Part shown: positions 9,681 through 18,304 of the stretch, in pieces | Numbering within the stretch: position 1 is the stretch's first letter | Layout: each line of letters begins with the position of its first letter | Source of the DNA: Bacteriovoracaceae bacterium | GTDB lineage: Bacteria > Bdellovibrionota > Bacteriovoracia > Bacteriovoracales > Bacteriovoracaceae | Assembly (NCBI GenBank): GCA_019752535.1 | Contig: JAIEMA010000050.1 | Location: 1 to 61,979 of the forward strand | Direction: 5' to 3' | Length of the DNA: 61,979 nucleotides | Notes under the pieces: model-generated | Seen by the model: the letters and a program-made list of their open reading frames with translations, nothing else | What the model was told of the DNA's origin: nothing | The model's database searches: none | Program-made: the position numbers and the translations under genes

Positions 9681-10082
9681 ATGAAGAGAACAATAGGTAA
9701 AATTGCCATCCCAAAAATAGATTTAAAACTGATTTCTAAAGCTATCCTGGCCATATTTTATATCATGGCCGGCTTAAATCATTTTATAAACCCAGAATTC
9801 TACATGAAGGCCATGCCTCCTCTTCTACCCTATCCCCATTTTTTGCACCTTTTCTCAGGTATTTTAGAAATCATTGCAGGAATAGGTCTTTTCACAAGTT
9901 ATTCTCGCCAATCTTCCTTCCTGATCATTGCTATATTGGTTATTGTTTTTCCTGCTAATATTTATGTCGCTCTTAACGATGGGATCCCGATGGGTATACC
10001 ATCTTCTGTGGCCTGGATTCGCCTGCCCTTTCAATTGGTATTTATTCTCTGGGCTTGGTGGCATACAAAAAAGGATAATTAA
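9681..10082 (+). CDS. DoxX-like small membrane protein
   Basis: 133 residues with four hydrophobic segments. ILAIFYIMAGLNHFINPEFY and FLHLFSGILEIIAGIGLF match the DoxX/DoxD-like family of small redox-associated membrane proteins. The stop TAA overlaps the ATG of the next gene by one base, so the two are coupled. The function of this branch is not established. Confidence 0.8.
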   Translation: MKRTIGKIAIPKIDLKLISKAILAIFYIMAGLNHFINPEFYMKAMPPLLPYPHFLHLFSGILEIIAGIGLFTSYSRQSSFLIIAILVIVFPANIYVALNDGIPMGIPSSVAWIRLPFQLVFILWAWWHTKKDN

Positions 10083-10753
10083 TGATTTTACTTTTTTTTA
10101 TCAGCACTTTATATGCTGCCGCTGTCACAGAAAACTATCAAGGTGTTGCCACCCTAGATGGGAAAGTCGTCTACACTGAATTTCATGAAGTAGTTTTTGA
10201 TAATAACAAACCCCTTTCAGCGAAAACTTTATATAAGAAAACTGACGGAACCCTCATCGCCTCTCTTACCTCCGATTTTACCAAAAGTATCACCAATGCA
10301 GAGAATGAATTCATTGACATGAGAAGCGGCAGAAAATACGGAGTCAAATGGGATAATCAAGTCCCCATGATGTGGGACCAAGAGAAGGGCGAGAAAATAA
10401 GAACTGAAATCCTAGATAAAGATTATGCTCAAGGTAAACTCATCATGGGGGGACAAGGTCTTCACTATTACATGCGAGACCACTTAGATGAATTTGAAAA
10501 GAAAGAAATTCCAATCGCAATCCTAATCCCAGGGAAACTTGATTATTACAGCTTTCTGGTTAATTTCTCTGGCCGTGAAAATGGATTGCGTAAATACAAC
10601 ATCAAAGCACAAAGTGCTCTTCTGAGACTTTTTGCCCCACTACTTGAAGTTTGGTACAGCGATGATGGAAAGCTCGTAAAATACAGAGGCCTCTCTAACA
10701 TTCCCGACGATAAAGGTGGCAACCAAACCGTCGAGATCAATTATCAGTATTAG
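10082..10753 (+). CDS. Probable exported protein of unknown function
   Basis: 223 residues starting with a short hydrophobic stretch (MILLFFISTLYAAAV) that could be a signal peptide. The rest is soluble and rich in beta-type sequence, with pairs such as YEFHEVVFDNN-like and IRTEILDK segments. I do not recognise the family. It is coupled to the DoxX-like gene by a one-base overlap. Its last 17 bases overlap the convergent TerC gene. Confidence 0.7.
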   Translation: MILLFFISTLYAAAVTENYQGVATLDGKVVYTEFHEVVFDNNKPLSAKTLYKKTDGTLIASLTSDFTKSITNAENEFIDMRSGRKYGVKWDNQVPMMWDQEKGEKIRTEILDKDYAQGKLIMGGQGLHYYMRDHLDEFEKKEIPIAILIPGKLDYYSFLVNFSGRENGLRKYNIKAQSALLRLFAPLLEVWYSDDGKLVKYRGLSNIPDDKGGNQTVEINYQY

Positions 10754-11666
10754 CTTTCTCTTTGAAATACAGACTTGCTAGCATCGACAAAATTAAAACT
10801 GAGAAGATCACAGTCATGGTGACCCATACTGGAACATGGTACCAATAAGAAGCACACATCTTCGCACCAATAAATATCAAAATTAAAGAGAGCCCGTATT
10901 TCAAATAGTGAAAAATGTCTGCGAAGCCTTTTAAGGCAAAATAGAGGGATCTAAGACCTAGAATAGCAAAGACGTTAGATGAGAAAACTAAAAAAGGGTC
11001 ATCTGTTATGCCGATAATGGCGGGAATAGAATCCACAGCAAACAGGACATCCGATATCTCCACAAAAATCAGGGTAATAAAAAGTGGGGTCACCATTCTC
11101 TTCCCATTTTCTATTGTAAAAAATTTGTCACCATCAAGATTGTAGCTCGTCGGAAAAATCTTTTTAGTCCATCTTATGATTTTATTGTTCTCTAAATGGG
11201 GCTCGTCTTCTCCAGGAATGAGCATTTTAATTCCTGTGAAAACAAGGAAACCACCAAACACATATATGGCCCAAGAGAATTGTCTAATAATGGCAATTCC
11301 GGCTCCGATGAAGAGAGCTCTCATGATAAGGGCTCCAAGAATTCCGTAGAAAAGAATTTTATGCTGGTACTGATTGGGAATTTTGAAATAGGTAAAGATG
11401 AGAAGGAATACGAAGAGATTATCCACAGATAAGGACTTCTCTATCACATAACCTGTGATGAATAGTTTGAAACTTTCCTCTCCATGCCAACGCAGAATGA
11501 CTAAACTAAATACGAGTGCCAGAGAGACCCAGACGACCGACCAAAGAATAGCTTCTTTAAAATTTACGGCATGACTTTTTTTGTGAAAAACACCTAAATC
11601 TAATGCAAGTACGCAAAGGATAAAGGATATAAATGAAACCCACACAGTTAATGACGTCGCTTCCAT
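10737..11666 (-). CDS. TerC/Alx-family membrane protein
   Basis: 309 residues with about nine membrane helices. Family signatures are VLALDLGVFHKKSH near the start, YVIEKSLSVDNLFVF, and FVEISDVLFAVDSIPAI, whose acidic membrane residues are thought to handle manganese or other cations. Members export Mn2+ or act in metal loading of secreted proteins. Length is normal for the Alx type. No yybP-ykoY type leader was seen in the 105 bases upstream, which also serve as promoter region for the divergent ExoD gene. Confidence 0.92.
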   Translation of the reverse strand: MEATSLTVWVSFISFILCVLALDLGVFHKKSHAVNFKEAILWSVVWVSLALVFSLVILRWHGEESFKLFITGYVIEKSLSVDNLFVFLLIFTYFKIPNQYQHKILFYGILGALIMRALFIGAGIAIIRQFSWAIYVFGGFLVFTGIKMLIPGEDEPHLENNKIIRWTKKIFPTSYNLDGDKFFTIENGKRMVTPLFITLIFVEISDVLFAVDSIPAIIGITDDPFLVFSSNVFAILGLRSLYFALKGFADIFHYLKYGLSLILIFIGAKMCASYWYHVPVWVTMTVIFSVLILSMLASLYFKEKANTDN

Positions 11667-11771
11667 AAGTCCTCACATTGGCAAAACAGTTTGGATCAGT
11701 TTAAATGATCTCAGGATAAAAAGCCCTGTGAAAAAGATGAAGGATCTCTTTATATTTTCTGAAGGATTGCG

Positions 11772-12386
11772 GTGAATAAAGAAAGTCGATTTTTAAGCGA
11801 AATGAACCACCTTTTAGAGGATGGCGTCATAACACTTGGAGAAATAGCCGACAAACTTAAAGGTAAAGGCTTGGTCTTTCTCTCTCTTGTCTGTGTTCTC
11901 CCTTTTATGCAACCTATTCCAATCCCAGGTCTTTCGACCGTACTAGGTTTTGTCATAATTCTTCAAGGCATTGGTCTGGCCGTTAGCGGCAAACCCTTAC
12001 TTACAAAGAAAATGCGTGAAATTGAATTATCACCTGAGAAAGTCGCGACATTTGTCAGAGGGGCAAAAAAAATATTTCCTTGGATTGGCTGGTTGGTAAA
12101 AGTTCGTGGGGAGGAATTCCTTCAGCATAAGATTTTAAAAATTTTGGCCGGCCTCTCTCTTGTCTTTTTAGCTGCCTTCCTCTCGCTTCCCCTTCCTCTT
12201 CCAAGTAGCAATTTTCTTCCGGCCATAGGCATATTTTTTATCTGTCTTGGAATGCTTGAAGATGACTTTTTACTTGTCACACTTGGTGTGAGCTACGCCA
12301 TTCTGTTTGCTTGGCTTCTCTCCATTACTGGAAATTTACTCTGGAGTGAGATGATCAACTCTGCTTGGTGGGGTCGCTATTTCTGA
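11772..12386 (+). CDS. ExoD-family exopolysaccharide synthesis membrane protein
   Basis: 204 residues starting at GTG with AAGGA seven bases upstream. The motif GLVFLSLVCVLPFMQPIPIPG followed by STVLGFVIILQGIGLA is characteristic of ExoD proteins. Four or five hydrophobic segments follow. In rhizobia ExoD affects exopolysaccharide production and alkali tolerance; the biochemical activity is unknown. It is divergent from terC and overlaps the convergent lipoprotein gene by ten bases. Confidence 0.88.
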   Translation: MNKESRFLSEMNHLLEDGVITLGEIADKLKGKGLVFLSLVCVLPFMQPIPIPGLSTVLGFVIILQGIGLAVSGKPLLTKKMREIELSPEKVATFVRGAKKIFPWIGWLVKVRGEEFLQHKILKILAGLSLVFLAAFLSLPLPLPSSNFLPAIGIFFICLGMLEDDFLLVTLGVSYAILFAWLLSITGNLLWSEMINSAWWGRYF

Positions 12387-12586
12387 GCCTCATCAAGAGT
12401 GCACCCGGTATTTCCTTCAGATAAAGAAATGCCTTCTTCTTTAATTTCTACTTTCTGAGCTTCTTTGGCTTTTTGATCGCAATCTTCTTCGACCTTAACC
12501 ATTGAGGTATTTGATTGAGGTGTAGAAGCTTCTTGCTTTTGACAAGCAACCATAACTAAAAGTGATAAAAGAAATAAAAATTTCAT
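12377..12586 (-). CDS. Small lipoprotein of unknown function
   Basis: 69 residues with a clear type II signal peptide: MKFLFLLSLLVMVAC, with the lipobox VMVAC placing the lipidated Cys at residue 15. The short mature part is acidic and has two more Cys residues. Its start overlaps the stop of the SDR gene (ATGA), so it is cotranscribed with it. The function is unknown. Confidence 0.75.
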   Translation of the reverse strand: MKFLFLLSLLVMVACQKQEASTPQSNTSMVKVEEDCDQKAKEAQKVEIKEEGISLSEGNTGCTLDEAQK

Positions 12587-13356
12587 TTTGAAATCTCCTT
12601 CTGATTCTCTTTACTATAATTAATGGCTTTGGTTCCCATCACTCTTCTATAAATAAAACGAGGAAGTATCGCCAAAACACGAACAAGCACACCAAAGAAG
12701 AAGGGGAATACTGTTAAGTGTTTTTTTCTTTCAATAGAGCGATAAATAATCATCCCAGCTTTATGGGCACTCATTAAAAACGGCATAGGGTGATGATTGT
12801 TTTTTGTCAGAGGGGTATCAATAAAGCCCGGACAAACACAACCCACATGAATGCCAAGTGGCTTCAGATCCATCGATAAGGTTTCGCAAAACTTGATAAC
12901 TCCTGATTTAGTAGCACTATAGCCAGATATCCCAGGAAATCCGTTAAATCCTGCGAGAGAGGAGATCCCTACGAGCTGGCCCGAGCCTTGAGGAATCATA
13001 ATTTCTAATGCGGCTTCAAAGGCATACATTAAACCAAGAAGATTAACGTGAACCATTCTGTAGGTGCGCTCAAAATCTGGAATTTTTGACTTATGTGGAT
13101 ACGACATCCCTGCACTGGCCACCAAGAGAGAGAGACCGGTTGGTTTAGAGAAATTTAGAATAGCCGCTTTCAGGGCTTCACGATCGGCCACATCGACAGG
13201 ATAAAAGTGAATGTTATCTCTCTTGGCTTCAAAATTTTGGTGAAATTTTTCTTTATCGCGTCCACATACGCCGACTTTCCAGCCTTTAGACAGATAGATC
13301 TTGGCGAGCTCAAGGCCGATCCCGGATGTTCCGCCAGTGATAAATACGCTATTCAT
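12583..13356 (-). CDS. Short-chain dehydrogenase/reductase
   Basis: 257 residues with the classical SDR layout: the NAD(P)-binding TGGTSGIG at residues 7-14, the NxAG-like element ASAGMSY near 88, catalytic Ser near 140 (GISSLAG) and YSATK near 155. The tail extends past the usual 240 residues with a hydrophobic stretch (FFFGVLVRVLAILP), suggesting membrane association as in lipid-acting SDRs. AGAGG precedes the ATG. The substrate is not known. It is cotranscribed with the small lipoprotein gene. Confidence 0.88.
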   Translation of the reverse strand: MNSVFITGGTSGIGLELAKIYLSKGWKVGVCGRDKEKFHQNFEAKRDNIHFYPVDVADREALKAAILNFSKPTGLSLLVASAGMSYPHKSKIPDFERTYRMVHVNLLGLMYAFEAALEIMIPQGSGQLVGISSLAGFNGFPGISGYSATKSGVIKFCETLSMDLKPLGIHVGCVCPGFIDTPLTKNNHHPMPFLMSAHKAGMIIYRSIERKKHLTVFPFFFGVLVRVLAILPRFIYRRVMGTKAINYSKENQKEISK

Positions 13357-13423
13357 TCAACCTCTTCTCTTTAAGAGCTCTAAATTTAACATGGACCTAA
13401 ATCCGTGCCTAGAGATTGAAGCG

Positions 13424-13438
13424 TTGACGCAGCGTCAA
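13424..13438. promoter_or_regulatory. Perfect 15-nt palindrome upstream of the SDR gene
   Basis: TTGACGC, one central base, GCGTCAA (7-1-7). It lies 68 bp upstream of the SDR start and 38 bp before the -10 element of the tRNA promoter. Form and position suggest a dimeric regulator's operator. No matching regulator is visible nearby. Confidence 0.5.
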
Positions 13439-13452
13439 ACAGGGATTTTTGC

Positions 13453-13481
13453 TTGACGGTTTTTTAGTGGCTCCCTATATT
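13453..13481 (+). promoter_or_regulatory. Sigma-70-type promoter of tRNA-Asp
   Basis: TTGACG at 13453-13458 and TATATT at 13476-13481 with a 17-nt spacer; the transcript would begin about eight bases before the tRNA. Confidence 0.82.
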
Positions 13482-13495
13482 CAATGCTCAGGTTC

Positions 13496-13572
13496 GGGGG
13501 AGTAGTTAAGTTGGTTATAACGTCTGCCTGTCACGCAGAAGGCCGCGGGTTCGAGTCCCGTCTCTCCCGCCA
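13496..13572 (+). tRNA. tRNA-Asp (anticodon GTC)
   Basis: The full cloverleaf can be drawn. The acceptor GGGGGAG pairs with CTCTCCC (one G-T pair). The D arm is GTTA/TAAC. The anticodon stem TCTGC/GCAGA holds loop CTGTCAC, with GTC at 13530-13532. The T arm carries TTCGAGT. The discriminator is G and CCA is encoded at 13570-13572. It is a single-gene unit with its own promoter and terminator. Confidence 0.97.
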
Positions 13573-13585
13573 TCTAAAATAAATC

Positions 13586-13611
13586 AAGGATCGCTTCGGC
13601 GGTCCTTTTTT
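13586..13611. terminator. Terminator of tRNA-Asp, possibly bidirectional
   Basis: AAGGATCGC, loop TTCG, GCGGTCCTT (nine pairs, one T-G), then TTTTT. It ends at the stop codon of the convergent hydrolase gene and could also stop that transcript. Confidence 0.9.
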
Positions 13612-14608
13612 ATTTCAAAAACCTCAAGACCTCAGACATGAAAAGATCCCTAATCGAGTCTGACTCCATCGCGATTTCATGACGAGCATTTTGAAAAAAA
13701 ACATTCTTACATGAAGCAGCTTCTTGGCAAAACTTAATCATCTCTTGTGCATTTGAATACTGCTCATCACCAGCGGTAAACAATAGTGTTGGAATAATCA
13801 CTTCACTATAAGCGTTGCGAATTTTTTTTGTCCCATTCATTGTTTCATGAATCCATCGATTCGAAGCTCCGCCCAATTTAGTTTTAGGATTTTGAGCAAA
13901 TATTTCAAGTGATTGCTTGAAGCGAACTTCTGAGTGAGTGACATTATTAGATGCGAAACTCTGATTTTCTTCAAACGGACCTTGTCCAACTGAATACTTA
14001 TTGCCCTTTCCTGCAAGCATAAATCCTTCTATAAGAATTCTCGCTACAGGGTAAGAGTAGGGCTTCGTCAGAATTTTAAGCATAGGCGATGTGAGAAGAA
14101 GACGATCAACCAGGTGTGGATTTTTTTGGACAAAATCAACTGCAATTCCTCCGCCCATCGAATGAGCAAAGAGAATTTTCTCATGGCATTCATACTTACT
14201 TAAAATGTTATTAAATAAACTTTCAACATCCAGAGAGTAATTCTTAAACTGATCGACATATCCAATCTGAGAATCCTCGAGCATTCTTCCCGATAGTCCC
14301 TGTCCACGATGATCCATGAGGAAATAGTGAAATTGCCCAGATAATTTTTGCTCAATTGAATGCATAAACTCAGCATATTTTTCAATCGGCTCACTTCGCC
14401 CAGGTAGTATCACTAAACAGCGTCTGGCCGCTTGTGATGAAGACCAATGAGCAAAATGAATTTCAATATTCTTTTCACCTTTAAAGTCATTATTTTCAAA
14501 CTGAGCCCAAAATGGGCGAATAATTTTTTGATAATCCTGAGCATAATTGGATTCTGGAATGGCATACGCCAACAAAGAAGAAAGTAGAGCAAAAAGAATA
14601 GACATCAT
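13610..14608 (-). CDS. Exported alpha/beta hydrolase (lysophospholipase / monoacylglycerol lipase-like)
   Basis: 332 residues with an N-terminal signal-like segment. RRCLVILPGRSEPIEKYAEF and DHRGQGLSGR are typical of serine-aminopeptidase/lysophospholipase-type hydrolases. The nucleophile elbow is AHSMGG near residue 150; Asp (TAGDEQ) and His (ARHEIA) near the C-terminus complete the triad. The predicted action is on lipids or lysophospholipids in the envelope. The start lies one base from the stop of the histidine kinase gene, so it closes the long minus-strand run. Confidence 0.85.
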   Translation of the reverse strand: MMSILFALLSSLLAYAIPESNYAQDYQKIIRPFWAQFENNDFKGEKNIEIHFAHWSSSQAARRCLVILPGRSEPIEKYAEFMHSIEQKLSGQFHYFLMDHRGQGLSGRMLEDSQIGYVDQFKNYSLDVESLFNNILSKYECHEKILFAHSMGGGIAVDFVQKNPHLVDRLLLTSPMLKILTKPYSYPVARILIEGFMLAGKGNKYSVGQGPFEENQSFASNNVTHSEVRFKQSLEIFAQNPKTKLGGASNRWIHETMNGTKKIRNAYSEVIIPTLLFTAGDEQYSNAQEMIKFCQEAASCKNVFFQNARHEIAMESDSIRDLFMSEVLRFLK

Positions 14609-14609
14609 A

Positions 14610-16238
14610 TTAAACCTTTAAAGGTAATTGAAACTCCACATGAGTATCAATTTCTGAACATGAAATCGAGAAACTTCCTTGATGAGCTTCAATAATCGAG
14701 CGGGAAATTGAAAGACCTAGCCCAGTTCCCTTGCCCACGGGCTTAGTCGTGAAAAAAGGCTGACCTAATTTTGAGAGGATATCCGGGGCAATCACGCCCT
14801 TGTTCGTGATGATAACTTTTACATGGCCCTCAATTTGCTCAAATTTTATTCTTAAATACGGATCTTGAGTTTCACTTAAGGCATCAATCGCATTTTGAAT
14901 AAAATTCAACATCACTTGAGAGATCTGACCAAAATGGCCATTGACGAGAATGGGTGAGATTCCTTCCAGATCAAGAGTGATATTTTTTTCTCTAATCAGT
15001 TGGCGAGAGATATTCATGACATCTTTTAGAACAATTTCTAAATTCACGTCCGTGAATTTTTGATTATTATTTCCTCTAGATATTGAGCGCATGGATTGCA
15101 CAATATCAGTAATTCTAAATATCACATCTTCCATTTGATCCGTTAATTGGAGCGCCTTTGGATTATCAGAGATATAATCTTTCATTTGCATTAAGCGCCC
15201 CTGCAAAATGGCGAGAGGATTATTGATTTCATGGGCAATTCCAGCGGCCATCTCTCCCAGTGCACTTAATTTAGCAGAATTGATTAGTAAGGCCTTCTGA
15301 TCATTTAACTTCTGAGTTGCAAGTTCTCTTTCCGTGTTATCTTGTATGGTCACTAATACTTTGGGCTGATGTGGATTTATGGCCTTCTCTAAAACAGGAA
15401 TAGCCGTGACAGATATCAACGCGAACTCTCCATTTCCTTTTCTAAGCTTAAGGGGAAAATTATAAATAGGCTTTTGGGTTTTATAAGCCACATACGAGGG
15501 ATGCTCAGTAGGTTTGAGTTCGGTATTATCTAAATTCAAGGTTTTCCATTGGGGATCAAAATTTGTCTTTCCACGTATTTGATCCGGTGTCAGGGCCAAG
15601 ATCTTACAAACGGCGGGATTCAAAAGTTGAATTGAGAGATCGGTATCGTGCAGAATAACACCCTCAGACATCGCTTGTAGTATCGTAACTGATAACTCTT
15701 TTGATTCAGCAATCTTTTGAACCGACTCCACATAGCCCACATAGGCATTGACTCCCACAAATATGGCCGTGGAATAAGAAATAAAAAAAGCCAAAGGATG
15801 GATAGGCATGGGGACAAAAAAAGTGAGCAAAGGGATAGCAATGAGCCATAACACAATAATGCTAATAACACCTTTTACCTCTCTGACGAGGCTTAGACCT
15901 GCCGTAAGGACCAATAGGCACCCAAGTAAAATGAAAATATTTCCATTCGTTACATAAATTGAAAAAGCTGCCTGAAGATTCGCTATAAAGATAAGGACAG
16001 CAATAATCTTCTCTCGCTTCTCCAGAGTAGGTTTATTAATTTTAAAATGGAAAAAAGCCAAAAAACTCAAAAGAGAAACGAGAGCTCTTGTGTAGGGTTC
16101 ATCGGGCTCATCAAGAAAAAACTTGAGAGCAATCCCCCAAAAGGCAAAGGCAATCCCTTGTGTGCAAATGAGAACATTTGTTCTTGTTTGCTCACTCATT
16201 TCAAATTTTATTGAATCAATCCAATCGGAGCGGACCAT
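14610..16238 (-). CDS. Membrane PAS-domain sensor histidine kinase
   Basis: 542 residues. Six or so N-terminal membrane helices (about 20-170) precede a PAS domain (about 185-300, with VLVTIQDNTERELATQ at its end). The HisKA domain contains AAGIAHEINNPLAIL (phospho-His near residue 340). The HATPase_c domain has NFIQNAIDAL, a G box TNKG and GTGLGLSIS. No receiver domain or response-regulator gene lies beside it. It sits nine bases after paaZ, so it is probably cotranscribed with the paa genes and may sense aromatic compounds or membrane state; that link is inference. Confidence 0.9.
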   Translation of the reverse strand: MVRSDWIDSIKFEMSEQTRTNVLICTQGIAFAFWGIALKFFLDEPDEPYTRALVSLLSFLAFFHFKINKPTLEKREKIIAVLIFIANLQAAFSIYVTNGNIFILLGCLLVLTAGLSLVREVKGVISIIVLWLIAIPLLTFFVPMPIHPLAFFISYSTAIFVGVNAYVGYVESVQKIAESKELSVTILQAMSEGVILHDTDLSIQLLNPAVCKILALTPDQIRGKTNFDPQWKTLNLDNTELKPTEHPSYVAYKTQKPIYNFPLKLRKGNGEFALISVTAIPVLEKAINPHQPKVLVTIQDNTERELATQKLNDQKALLINSAKLSALGEMAAGIAHEINNPLAILQGRLMQMKDYISDNPKALQLTDQMEDVIFRITDIVQSMRSISRGNNNQKFTDVNLEIVLKDVMNISRQLIREKNITLDLEGISPILVNGHFGQISQVMLNFIQNAIDALSETQDPYLRIKFEQIEGHVKVIITNKGVIAPDILSKLGQPFFTTKPVGKGTGLGLSISRSIIEAHQGSFSISCSEIDTHVEFQLPLKV

Positions 16239-16246
16239 GAAAATTC

Positions 16247-18295
16247 CTATTTTTGATTTTTCTTTTTTACCATCGTTAATATTGTGGCCACAGCAACAGA
16301 CTCACCAGTCTCATCATAAACATCGACAAGCCACTTCACGATTCCCTTAGAGATGTCTTCAGGGGTCTTTTTTTCTTGATCAATCTTTTCTTTGCAGGTG
16401 AATTTCACACCGATAATGGCACCGGGATAAACAGGTTTTATGAATCGACATTCATCAAGACCATAATTCAGTAAGACGGGACCCTTGGGTGGATCAACAA
16501 ACAGCCCTGCAGCTCGAGAGAGGACAAAATAGCCGTGGGCGACTCGTCCTGTGAAAATTGTTCCCTCAAGAGAATTCTCATCCATATGAGCATAGAATCG
16601 ATCTCCTGAAAGGTCGGCGAAATCTTCAATGTCCTTCATGGTGACAGTATGTTTTTCTGTAATGAGCGTATCGCCCACCTCTAGTTCTTCAAAATATTTT
16701 CTAAAGGGGTGAACTTCTAGAATTTTTTGTTTACCACCATACTGGTATTGATTCGTAATTTTTGTAAGCGTTGTAGGACTTCCCTGAATAGCCGTCCGTT
16801 GAAGATAGTGCATCACTCCTCTCTTCCCTCCCATCTCTTCACCTCCGCCGGCACGACCAGGGCCACCATGGACGAGAAGGGGCATCGGACTTCCGTGGCC
16901 CGTACTCTCTTTTGCGCATTCACTATTGAGAACAAGAATGCGGCCGTGCATAGTTGCGGCACCGACGACGAATTCGGTGGCGATATCATCATCGGCCGTC
17001 ACAATTGAACAAACTAACGATCCCAATCCCATACGAGAGAGATCAATCGCCTGCTGAGTCGTTTTATATGGCATCACCGTTGAGACAGGGCCAAACGCTT
17101 CAATATGATGACAGCTCGTATTCTCAAAGGGGCGATCATTGAGAAAAAGAATCGGAGGCATAAAAGCCCCTTTTGTGGCATCGGCCCCGATGACATTGAA
17201 TTGATCGAGGTTACCAAAAATGATTTTTTGTGTTTGAGCGAGCTCATTTACTTTTTCACGCACTTCCATCCTTTGCGTCAGACCTGCAAGGGACCCCATG
17301 CGCACACCTTCGGCCTGAGGATCACCAATTGTTGTCGAGGCAAGCCTTTTCGATAGGGACTGCTGAACAGCTTCAATTAAATTCTCTGGGACAATAAGTC
17401 GCCGAACGGCCGTGCATTTTTGACCGGCCTTTATCGTAATCTCTTTTGAAGCTTCTTTAATAAATAGATCAAACTCAGCAGAGCCAAGTTTCACGTCTAA
17501 ACCCAAAACCATGGCGTTGAGTGAATCGGCTTCAAGATTAAAAGGAACAGACTCTTGAATCAGACGTGGATGAGACTTGAGCATTTTACCTGTATGTGCC
17601 GATCCCGTAAAAGTCACTACATCTTGAGTTTGAACATGATCTAAAATACCATTGGCCGATCCACAGATTAACTGAAGAGATCCTTCTGGCAAAATTTTAG
17701 AAGCGATGATTTCTTTAGCGACCATTTCAGTGAGATAACTTGTCACAGTCGCGGGCTTTACAATGGCAGGAACGCCAGCAAACAAATTCACGGCGATTTT
17801 TTCAAGCATGCCCCATACAGGAAAATTAAATGCGTTAATATGGATCGCGACACCTTGCTTAGGCACACAGATATGGTGACCGACAAAGCTGCCTAACTTT
17901 GAGAGCTTCGCCATATCCCCATCGACATAGTAGGGAAGATCAGGAAATTGACGACGAAGACTGGCGTAAGCAAATAAATTTCCAATACCACCTTCAATAT
18001 CAATCCAGGAGTCAACTTTCGTTGCTCCAGTGGCGTAACTTAATTGATAAAACGAATCCTTCTTTTCCATCAAATGCATGGCAAGCGCTTTGAGCATTCT
18101 GCCACGCTCTTGGAAAGTCATTTTTCTAAGAGTGCCTCCACCCGTTTTGCGAGCATAGTCCATCATATCTGAAAAATTTAAACCTTTAGAGCTTGCTGTA
18201 AAAAGAGTGGCTCCAGTCACAGCATTAAACAAGGGTTGCCCCTCACCTTCTCCCTTGGTCCATTTTCCTAAGGCATAATTTTCTAAATGGCGCAT
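16247..18295 (-). CDS. paaZ: PaaZ: bifunctional oxepin-CoA hydrolase / semialdehyde dehydrogenase
   Basis: 682 residues, the normal fused length. The N-terminal 520 residues are an aldehyde dehydrogenase with the catalytic Glu in NLEADSLNAMV and the catalytic Cys in AGQKCTAVRR. The PaaZ-specific SPMPLLVHGGPGRAGGGEE segment is present. The C-terminal 150 residues form a MaoC-like (R)-hydratase with FADLSGDRFYAHMDE supplying the Asp/His pair. The enzyme opens the oxepin-CoA ring in aerobic phenylacetate breakdown and oxidises the resulting semialdehyde. AAAGGA precedes the start. It lies nine bases after the thiolase gene. Confidence 0.95.
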   Translation of the reverse strand: MRHLENYALGKWTKGEGEGQPLFNAVTGATLFTASSKGLNFSDMMDYARKTGGGTLRKMTFQERGRMLKALAMHLMEKKDSFYQLSYATGATKVDSWIDIEGGIGNLFAYASLRRQFPDLPYYVDGDMAKLSKLGSFVGHHICVPKQGVAIHINAFNFPVWGMLEKIAVNLFAGVPAIVKPATVTSYLTEMVAKEIIASKILPEGSLQLICGSANGILDHVQTQDVVTFTGSAHTGKMLKSHPRLIQESVPFNLEADSLNAMVLGLDVKLGSAEFDLFIKEASKEITIKAGQKCTAVRRLIVPENLIEAVQQSLSKRLASTTIGDPQAEGVRMGSLAGLTQRMEVREKVNELAQTQKIIFGNLDQFNVIGADATKGAFMPPILFLNDRPFENTSCHHIEAFGPVSTVMPYKTTQQAIDLSRMGLGSLVCSIVTADDDIATEFVVGAATMHGRILVLNSECAKESTGHGSPMPLLVHGGPGRAGGGEEMGGKRGVMHYLQRTAIQGSPTTLTKITNQYQYGGKQKILEVHPFRKYFEELEVGDTLITEKHTVTMKDIEDFADLSGDRFYAHMDENSLEGTIFTGRVAHGYFVLSRAAGLFVDPPKGPVLLNYGLDECRFIKPVYPGAIIGVKFTCKEKIDQEKKTPEDISKGIVKWLVDVYDETGESVAVATILTMVKKKNQK

Positions 18296-18304
18296 AGATA
18301 TCCT

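Noticed and set aside
11667-11771. Manganese (yybP-ykoY) riboswitch before terC
   Set aside because: The conserved GGGGAGUA-type core was looked for and not seen in the gap.
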